Source: JBCCXL01 sp039191605 | Lineage (GTDB): Bacteria; Acidobacteriota; Thermoanaerobaculia; Multivoradales; JAHZIX01 | Assembly: GCA_039191605.1 (NCBI GenBank) | Contig: JBCCXL010000001.1 | Location: 434,001 to 498,000, forward strand | DNA length: 64,000 nucleotides | Reading direction: 5' to 3' | Shown here: one piece after another, positions 58,643-64,000 of the stretch | Position numbering within the stretch: the stretch's first letter is position 1 | Layout: every line of letters starts with the position of its first letter | The notes under the pieces: model-generated | The model's input: the letters and a program-made list of their open reading frames with translations, nothing else | The model's database searches: none | What the model was told of the DNA's origin: nothing | Program-made: the position numbers and the translations under genes

Positions 58643-58677
58643 GGACCAGGATTAGCGGACCAGGATTAGCGGACCAG
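58643..58677. repeat. 14-bp tandem repeat upstream of hutI
   Basis: ggaccaggattagc at 58643-58656 and 58657-58670, plus seven bases of a third copy, ending 20 bases before the hutI ATG. It directly abuts the ribosome-site region. Confidence 0.9.
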
Positions 58678-58697
58678 AACCACCGTAGGAGTCAGCG

Positions 58698-59972
58698 ATG
58701 CCCCAGGACCTACTCATTGAAAATCTTGCCGAAGTCGCGACCCCGCTGGGCAGCTCGCCCCGGGTTGGCCGCCACCAGGGCCAGATCCACCGCATCGCCC
58801 AAGGCGAGATCCTCTGCCGAGAAGGTCGTTTACTCTTCGTCGGCTCGAGGGATGAACGGCTCCGTAGGTTTGGCGAGATTCCCGAGGCGCAGCGTCTCGA
58901 CGCCAGCGGGTTGACGGCGATTCCCGGGCTGGTGGATTGCCACACCCACCTGCCCTGGGCCGGAAGTCGAGAAGCGGAATTCGCCCGCCGCCTCGAGGGA
59001 GCGACCTATGAAGAGATCGCGGCCGCCGGCGGAGGGATTCTCTCCACCGTAAGCGCAACCCGGGAGGCCTCCGAAGACGAATTGATGCAGAACACCCTGC
59101 TGCGCCTCGACCGAATGCTGGCGCGAGGCAGCACCACCGTCGAGGCGAAGAGCGGGTATGGATTGAGCCTGGAAGCCGAGCTCAAGCAGCTACGGGCTCT
59201 GCGTCGAGCTGCCGAGCAGCACCCTGCCCGAGTCGTCCCTACCCTGATGGCGGCCCATGAATTCCCCCCGGAGCACCGCGATGATCGGGATCGCTGGGTG
59301 CAGATCATCTGCCAAGAGATCACTCCGGCGGTCGCGGAGGCGGGGCTCGCCGAATTCTGCGACGTCTTCTGTGAACAGGGCGTCTTCACCGTCGACCAAG
59401 CCCGCGATGTCCTGCAGGCGGGTACCGAGGTCGGGCTCACCCCCAGGCTTCACGCCGATGAGTTCGTCGATTCCGGCGGAGCCTTCTTGGCCGCGGAAAT
59501 CGGGGCGGCCACCGCGGATCATTTGGTGGCGGTGAGCAATCGCGGAATCGAGGCGATGGCTAAGAAGGGAGTCGCGGCGGTGATGCTGCCGGGGGTTGCC
59601 TTTTTCCTGCGCAAAGAGGAGCTGGCCCCCGCCCGGCGCTTCATCGCCGGCGGAGCTCCGGTGGTCCTCGCATCCGACTGCAATCCAGGGTCCTCCCATA
59701 CCGAGTCCCTGTGGATGATCTTCTGGCTCGGCATCTTCCGCATGCAGCTGAGCGTTGCCGAAGCCCTCACCGCCGTCACCCTCAACCCAGCCTGCGCCCT
59801 GGGCCGAGGGGAAGAGGTCGGATCCCTAGAAGAGGGCAAGCACGCCGACATCGTCCTCGTCGACGCGGCCAACGTAGATCAACTCGCCTACCACTTCGGG
59901 GTTAACCCCGTGCACACCGTCATCGCCGGCGGTGAAGTGGTGCACCGGCGGGGAGCCGAGCGCCGCCCCTAG
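58698..59972 (+). CDS. hutI: Imidazolonepropionase (histidine degradation)
   Basis: 424 residues with TAGGAG before the ATG. A metal-dependent amidohydrolase that opens imidazolonepropionate to N-formimino-glutamate, the third step of histidine catabolism. Metal-site motifs: PGLVDCHTHLPWAG, TVEAKSGYGLSLEAELKQLRAL, HEFPPEHRDD, LHADEFVDSGGA, DHLVAVSN and ASDCNPGSSH. No other hut gene lies nearby, so the pathway is split or elsewhere. Complete and typical. Confidence 0.96.
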   Translation: MPQDLLIENLAEVATPLGSSPRVGRHQGQIHRIAQGEILCREGRLLFVGSRDERLRRFGEIPEAQRLDASGLTAIPGLVDCHTHLPWAGSREAEFARRLEGATYEEIAAAGGGILSTVSATREASEDELMQNTLLRLDRMLARGSTTVEAKSGYGLSLEAELKQLRALRRAAEQHPARVVPTLMAAHEFPPEHRDDRDRWVQIICQEITPAVAEAGLAEFCDVFCEQGVFTVDQARDVLQAGTEVGLTPRLHADEFVDSGGAFLAAEIGAATADHLVAVSNRGIEAMAKKGVAAVMLPGVAFFLRKEELAPARRFIAGGAPVVLASDCNPGSSHTESLWMIFWLGIFRMQLSVAEALTAVTLNPACALGRGEEVGSLEEGKHADIVLVDAANVDQLAYHFGVNPVHTVIAGGEVVHRRGAERRP

Positions 59973-60048
59973 GGCGGGAGCAAGGCGCTTCTGTCACTAC
60001 CGAGATCATCGTCGAGGGGATGATCAACGGGGAGAGCTTCCTCGGCTG

Positions 60049-61893
60049 CTACTCCCCCGCCTGGCGGTAGACCGGGGCGAGATCGACGGGCACTCCCTCA
60101 AGCCCCTCAATGGCGGCACGAAGCTCATCGGTGGCCACGCCATAGGTATCGAGGAAGGTCTTAGTGCCGGCATAATCCCCTTCGGCTTGGAGCAGGAGAA
60201 TCGTGCGCAGGAGATCCTCCATCGCCACTGGGAAAGCCTCGCTCACCACCGAGAAGCGGCCCTTATCGTCGATCACCAGGGCGCCCTTCTCTAGCAGATA
60301 GTTAAACTGCGCCACCGTCCCTCGGCCGTGGGCTTCGTCGAGACCGAAGCGGGCAGAACGGAAAAGGCCGGCGACGTAGGTAGGCTCGAGCTCCTGACGC
60401 AGCGAGGCGGGCATCTCCCCCTCCTCCACCAGGGCGAGGACGTTATAGATCCCCATGACGTCTGCCTTTGCCTCTTCGAGGGTGGAATAGAGCTCCTTGA
60501 GCTCCAGCCGAACCTCTGTCTCTCGACCCTCGACGGTGATCTGCCCGGGACCGAGGCCATGGGAAAGCTCGTGGTGGAGCACCTCATTGAAGAAGGCGTC
60601 GAACGACAGGGATCCGAGGTCATCCGCCGGCAGGGTTCGCTCGGCGATGGGCACTAAGATTTGGTCGTATTTCGCCTTCATAATGTTGCGCATCAGAACC
60701 TTCTTCGACCCCTTTGCCTCCCGCACCCGTTCATCGTTGGGCAGGTTGAAGGCGATGGTCTGAACCCCAGCGCGAGTGTCTCCAGCGGTAAAGACTAGGT
60801 CCACCACCCGCATCGGGCTCTCCGTACCGCGCTCAAAATTCTTGTGCTGATCCGAAATCGGGAGATTGCGCTCCAGCCAAGGCAGGCGCTGCTTGTAGCG
60901 ATCCAGCTTGGCGCTTTCCTCCAGCAGGGCGACGGTCACGAAGGAGGTGAAGGCTGCCTTATAGCCCAAGAGTGAATCCTCGTAGGTCTCATAGGGACCG
61001 ATGGTGATCTCCACCGGGCTATCGAGATCCATCCAGGCCATATCGCTGTCGTAGTAATTATCGGAGTTGTAGGCATCCGCCTGCAGGATCAAAAAGCGGC
61101 GCAGGCTATCGTTGGAGGTGCGCTCCGCGGCCTCTCTCAGTTTCGCCGCGGAGCGATCCAGGGGCTCCCGAAAGGCCTCGGAATAGGGCACCGCCACAAG
61201 CCCACCGGCGCCGTCCCGGCGCACCAGGGTCGTCAAGGAACGCATCGCCTCCGCTTGAGCCGGATGCTCGGCGATCCAGGCCTCGAGCTCTTCGGGGTCG
61301 AGATCCTCGGGGTAGTAGCCGGCCCCCTTGGGATGCTCCAGGTTGCCGATGAAGGGGGAGCGCTCATCGAGACGGTCCCATGGCCCATAGTGAATTCGGA
61401 AGTACTCCCTCGCCGCCTCCACCTGAGGACCTTCCCAGGTGGAGAGCGCCGCCTCCAATAGAGGATTTCCGCTCCACGCCTGAATGCGGAAGATCTCGTC
61501 CAGGGGCCGAGATGCCTCGATCAACAGCTCCACAACTTCGCGATCCGATTCCGAGAGAGCCGAGAGATCGGCTTCCAGGGGCGCTGCCGGCAGCTGCTTA
61601 CGACGCTCCTCGATATCCGCCGCGATGGAGCCCGCGGAGAAGCTTTCCGGCAGCTCCGCCAGCAGCACCGCCGGTGCCGACGCATCCTGCGATGCCGTTG
61701 GGTTTCCGCAAGCCATCACCAGCACTCCGAGGCCGAGTGCCGCCAGCAGGCAGTGGCTCGAGAAACCGAAGAAGAGCCTAGCGCCGAGCACCGAACCGTG
61801 ACGCTCCACGCCGCGGGCACAGTGCCCGGGGCCGAGAAATCGTGAGGAGAATTCGGATGACGAAGATCCGGGAGCTCCCGGCTGCTTGAACAT
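60049..61893 (-). CDS. M49-like (dipeptidyl peptidase III family) lipoprotein metallopeptidase
   Basis: 614 residues; AAAGG lies seven bases before the ATG. The N-terminal 60 residues end in a lipobox-like VLVMACGNP, indicating a lipid anchor. The zinc motif HHELSHGLGPG gives HELSH (HExxH), and ELYSTLEEAKADVMGIYNVLAL provides the third, glutamate-bearing motif (EExxAD). Eukaryotic DPP III has HExxxH; this shorter motif is typical of the bacterial branch as far as I recall. Such enzymes cut dipeptides from short peptides; location outside the cytoplasm suggests nutrient peptide use. The GWxTD gene lies upstream, 67 bases away. Confidence 0.88.
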   Translation of the reverse strand: MFKQPGAPGSSSSEFSSRFLGPGHCARGVERHGSVLGARLFFGFSSHCLLAALGLGVLVMACGNPTASQDASAPAVLLAELPESFSAGSIAADIEERRKQLPAAPLEADLSALSESDREVVELLIEASRPLDEIFRIQAWSGNPLLEAALSTWEGPQVEAAREYFRIHYGPWDRLDERSPFIGNLEHPKGAGYYPEDLDPEELEAWIAEHPAQAEAMRSLTTLVRRDGAGGLVAVPYSEAFREPLDRSAAKLREAAERTSNDSLRRFLILQADAYNSDNYYDSDMAWMDLDSPVEITIGPYETYEDSLLGYKAAFTSFVTVALLEESAKLDRYKQRLPWLERNLPISDQHKNFERGTESPMRVVDLVFTAGDTRAGVQTIAFNLPNDERVREAKGSKKVLMRNIMKAKYDQILVPIAERTLPADDLGSLSFDAFFNEVLHHELSHGLGPGQITVEGRETEVRLELKELYSTLEEAKADVMGIYNVLALVEEGEMPASLRQELEPTYVAGLFRSARFGLDEAHGRGTVAQFNYLLEKGALVIDDKGRFSVVSEAFPVAMEDLLRTILLLQAEGDYAGTKTFLDTYGVATDELRAAIEGLEGVPVDLAPVYRQAGE

Positions 61894-61960
61894 GGTGAAG
61901 CCTTTCTCGATGGAGCGGCGGTCAATGCGTGATGGGCGGCTAGTTTTTCTAAAGATATGT

Positions 61961-62758
61961 TCATTCTTGTTGCAGGTAGGAGCGTGCCGCCAATTCCATC
62001 AGGTCGTCTCCTTCGGCTAGAGAGACCTGGGAAGGTCGAAGATGGAAGGTCATGCTGAGGGGGATCGACCACCCCTTCCTTTCAAGGAGCGCGCGAAGCC
62101 GAGGGGAAAGGTCTTCCGGACGCCAAGACCAGGTCTCCACTTGGAGAGTTCCGCGAGCCTGGGGGCCCGTCGCGCGCCGCGAGACTCCCAGTCGCGGAAT
62201 GGTTTGAAATCCCTGGCTCAGATGACTCGGAGGCCCGAGGAGAATGAAGGCTCCTCCTCGCGGCGAAAGTGAGCCGCGGGCGGCATCGCTGCCATAGAGC
62301 AAATCAGCCAGCTCCACCCGCTGCCGAAATTCCAGCTGGAATTCATTGCCCGCCTGGGAGGGATCTGGATCACGGCGCTTCCAGAAGGCGTCCATGAATT
62401 GAGCGAGCTCGAGGTCGTCCCGCAAACGGCTCACCTGGCGAGCTTCACCGGGGGTCATCAACCACCGTACCGGCGTCTCCCGCCAAGCCTGGGCCCCGAG
62501 ACCTGCTCCCTGGGCGCTCGCTGGCTCCGCCCACCACAACATCGCTGCCCCAATCCAGAAGACCGCAGTCCAGGCGACCCCAATCCGAAAGACACCGGTC
62601 CAGCCAGCCCTAACCCAGCCAGCAACGGTCCGGGGCATCGGCTCATCGGCGCCACGGGGCCGCCATCGGGCACCCCCCTCAGCTTGGAGAGGCCGAGCAG
62701 CCATATCGGCTGCAATTGGAGCGATCAGCGCGAGCAAGCAATCCCCTCGTGAAGTCAT
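61961..62758 (-). CDS. GWxTD-domain exported protein
   Basis: 265 residues from the longest ATG; ATGs at 62704 or 62638 are equally plausible and the last gives a neat signal peptide (about 42 residues, ending EPASAQG). The domain fits GWxTD: the name motif is varied here (VRWLMTPGEA), followed by FMDAFWKRRDPDPSQAGNEFQLEFRQRVELADLLYG, then RGGAFILLGPPSHLS and the WSWRPEDLSP segment. GWxTD proteins are exported, found in Acidobacteriota and relatives, and lack a defined function. Lies upstream of the M49-like gene. Confidence 0.83.
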   Translation of the reverse strand: MTSRGDCLLALIAPIAADMAARPLQAEGGARWRPRGADEPMPRTVAGWVRAGWTGVFRIGVAWTAVFWIGAAMLWWAEPASAQGAGLGAQAWRETPVRWLMTPGEARQVSRLRDDLELAQFMDAFWKRRDPDPSQAGNEFQLEFRQRVELADLLYGSDAARGSLSPRGGAFILLGPPSHLSQGFQTIPRLGVSRRATGPQARGTLQVETWSWRPEDLSPRLRALLERKGWSIPLSMTFHLRPSQVSLAEGDDLMELAARSYLQQE

Positions 62759-62791
62759 TGCGCGATGCGCGATTCATGGCTCGGCGTAGTT

Positions 62792-62830
62792 TCCGACGAG
62801 GTCTAGATCCGACGACGTCTAGATCCGACG
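62792..62830. repeat. 16-bp tandem repeat near the GWxTD start
   Basis: tccgacgaggtctaga (62792-62807) and tccgacgacgtctaga (62808-62823, one mismatch), with a partial third copy (tccgacg). It lies just upstream of the GWxTD start on the minus strand. Confidence 0.88.
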
Positions 62831-62973
62831 GGACATCGGAGCGACGAGATACGGGACTGGCCCGCCGCCCCGCCCCCGGGGAACAAGATGCCGAGAGAGC
62901 TAACAGGCCCATGAGAGACATAGGCCAGCGAAAACCAAGAGGCCGGCTCAGATCTGCTGAAGAGCCGGGTCGA

Positions 62974-63255
62974 TCAGTGAACGTTGCCGCCCGCCCCCGG
63001 GTCGGCAGCTTCCTGAATCGCCCCATGGGCGCGCTCGTAGGCCTCCAACGCCGAACCCAAAGCGCGATAAATGCGCTTCAGATGCCCCGGCCCGGTGATC
63101 ACACGAGCGGTGACCGCCCCCTGCGGGGGAAGCAGATTGATGAAATCGAGGATGAATTCTTCCCGTGTATGAGCCACTCGCAGGACGTTGGAATAACGCC
63201 CCTTCAGCTCTTCGTCATCGATCTTGATATTGAGGCGAGAAGATTGCTGAGACAC
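62974..63255 (-). CDS. DUF3467 protein
   Basis: 93 residues from a GTG with GGGAG eight bases upstream. LNIKIDDEELKGRYSNVLRVAHTREEFILDFINLLPPQGAVTARVITGPGHLKRIYRAL is the full DUF3467 signature. These small, all-in-one proteins occur in many bacteria; the fold suggests a beta-hairpin plus helix, possibly multimeric. Function unknown. Sits between the ABC transporter and the GWxTD gene. Confidence 0.9.
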   Translation of the reverse strand: MSQQSSRLNIKIDDEELKGRYSNVLRVAHTREEFILDFINLLPPQGAVTARVITGPGHLKRIYRALGSALEAYERAHGAIQEAADPGAGGNVH

Positions 63256-63270
63256 GGAAGATCTCCCTAG

Positions 63271-63290
63271 CGGAGCGCGACAGCGCTCCG
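63271..63290. terminator. Hairpin between the ABC transporter and DUF3467 genes
   Basis: Perfect eight-bp stem (cggagcgc / gcgctccg) with a gaca loop. It lacks a U-run, so it is at best a weak attenuator. Confidence 0.35.
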
Positions 63291-63319
63291 ACGAGCCATC
63301 GAATTGAACGGGTAGCCCC

Positions 63320-64000
63320 TCATTCTAGCGTATCTGCCGGAGGCTCCATCTGGGCGCCTCCGGAGATCGTCCAGCGCTGCCGGGGAAAGTAAACGCCTAC
63401 GCCCCGCTGGGATGAGGTGACGGTGAAGTGGAGCACGGCCTTGCGGTAATCGTAGGGTGCCCCATCGCGGCTGTGGACGGCCACGTCGAGGGCGTATTCC
63501 CCAGGGCCGAGGCGAAGCTCCGGTAGCTCGACCCGCACTTTCGCGACCCCTTCAAGGCGAGTCGAGCGAAAGCCGAGTAGATCCGTATTGGTGCCCCAGC
63601 ACTCGATCCCTCGAGGGGTTGTGATGGCGATACCGAACACGAAGTCGTCCAGCGCTTCCGGCGCCTCGACCTCGATCTCCACCGCTACCGCCGCGCCGCT
63701 TTCCAGGACGAAAGTATCTTTCTCTGCTTCCAACAGGCGGACTCCCCGCACCAGCGCGGCGCCGGAGCCCCAGCGGCTGTTCTCTCCCTGCTCTTCCACC
63801 GGATCCTCTTCCGCCCTCTCCTGCTCACGCCGGTGTGCGGAGCCTTCTTCTTCGGCAACCTGTTGACGGTAGGCATCGATGACCCGGCGGGGCTCGCCCA
63901 ACAGCCGAGGGGTGCCGCCGTCGAGCCACAGGATGCGATCGCAGAGCTTCTCCACCAGATCCAGGCCATGGCTGACGAAGAGCAGCGTGCACCCCGTCGC
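63320..64000 (-). CDS. Wzt-like polysaccharide ABC transporter ATP-binding protein (5' end cut by window edge)
   Basis: The visible 226 residues are the C-terminal part; the start and Walker motifs lie beyond the right edge. The fragment begins in the ATPase with TLLFVSHGLDLVEKLCDRILWLDGG, the switch-His region. A charged linker leads to a beta-sandwich Wzt C-terminal domain (about 90-225: VRGVRLLEAEKDTFVLESGAAVAVEIEVEA, FGIAITTPRGIECWGTNTD, LPELRLGPGEYALDVAVHSRDG). In O-antigen export this domain reads the capped glycan end. Polysaccharide genes should follow outside the window. Confidence 0.93.
   Translation of the reverse strand, partial: ATGCTLLFVSHGLDLVEKLCDRILWLDGGTPRLLGEPRRVIDAYRQQVAEEEGSAHRREQERAEEDPVEEQGENSRWGSGAALVRGVRLLEAEKDTFVLESGAAVAVEIEVEAPEALDDFVFGIAITTPRGIECWGTNTDLLGFRSTRLEGVAKVRVELPELRLGPGEYALDVAVHSRDGAPYDYRKAVLHFTVTSSQRGVGVYFPRQRWTISGGAQMEPPADTLE

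Overview
The window is a GC-rich (roughly 60-65 percent by eye), gene-dense bacterial chromosome segment with about 47 protein genes on both strands and two tRNAs. I see no insertion sequence, prophage or CRISPR array. The gene content points to a free-living heterotroph, probably of the Acidobacteriota (Thermoanaerobaculia-like). The clues are an Sm/Hfq-like protein of the type found in Acidobacteria, a GWxTD protein, a DUF3467 protein, an alpha-type SspB, large secreted trypsin-like proteases with FN3 modules, and bacterial M49 peptidases. This placement is inference; no rRNA is present to confirm it.

Layout. 1-2510 holds the N-terminal part of a SWIM/SNF2 helicase that runs off the left edge. 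2729-5664 has an unknown HEAGH-motif protein, a B3/B4 tRNA-editing-domain protein and a cyclase-family protein with altered metal ligands. 5937-7727 is an acyl-CoA ligase. 7859-14700 is a minus-strand housekeeping block: SspB, PdxA, Hfq-like, RicT, PurD, Pta and a DUF3108 protein. 15130-18261 is a 1043-residue secreted multidomain serine protease with its own promoter and terminator. 18439-20403 holds a GGDEF-EAL protein and a doubtful small membrane protein. 20661-22538 holds a cysteine dioxygenase and a GH113-like glycosidase.

22725-29546 is a complete SUF iron-sulfur cluster operon read leftward: an Rrf2 regulator, then sufB, sufC, sufD, sufS, sufU and sufT. A strong sigma-70-type promoter with a palindromic candidate operator at the start site precedes the regulator. 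29936-35058 has an AI-2E family permease, a small membrane protein, a DinB-like protein and a PAS-GAF-PAS-GGDEF-EAL sensor. 35388-42481 carries central metabolism and membrane genes: PckA, a crotonase, two VanZ-like proteins overlapping a BtpA-family gene, and L-serine dehydratase.

42656-50356 is a macromolecular-synthesis cluster in the order rpsU, mutS2, dnaG, rpoD, tRNA-Asn on the minus strand. 50737-58587 contains a coiled-coil/TPR lipoprotein, a GAF/coiled-coil protein, a sulfatase-fold lipoprotein that lacks key catalytic residues, a CAT-anticodon tRNA, a zinc-ribbon protein, YggS, and a DUF6922/AbiEii-like pair. 58698-63255 has HutI, an M49-like lipoprotein peptidase, a GWxTD protein and a DUF3467 protein. 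The right edge cuts a Wzt-like polysaccharide ABC transporter ATPase.

Two themes deserve attention. First, short tandem duplications (13-24 bp units, 2 to 7 copies) recur in intergenic gaps, at gene 3' ends and inside linker-coding regions across the window. Second, several proteins from known enzyme families have lost canonical active-site residues (cyclase, sulfatase, AbiEii). The most suggestive possible new systems are the near-overlapping RicT/Hfq-like RNA-metabolism pair and the GAF-coiled-coil/pseudo-sulfatase pair.
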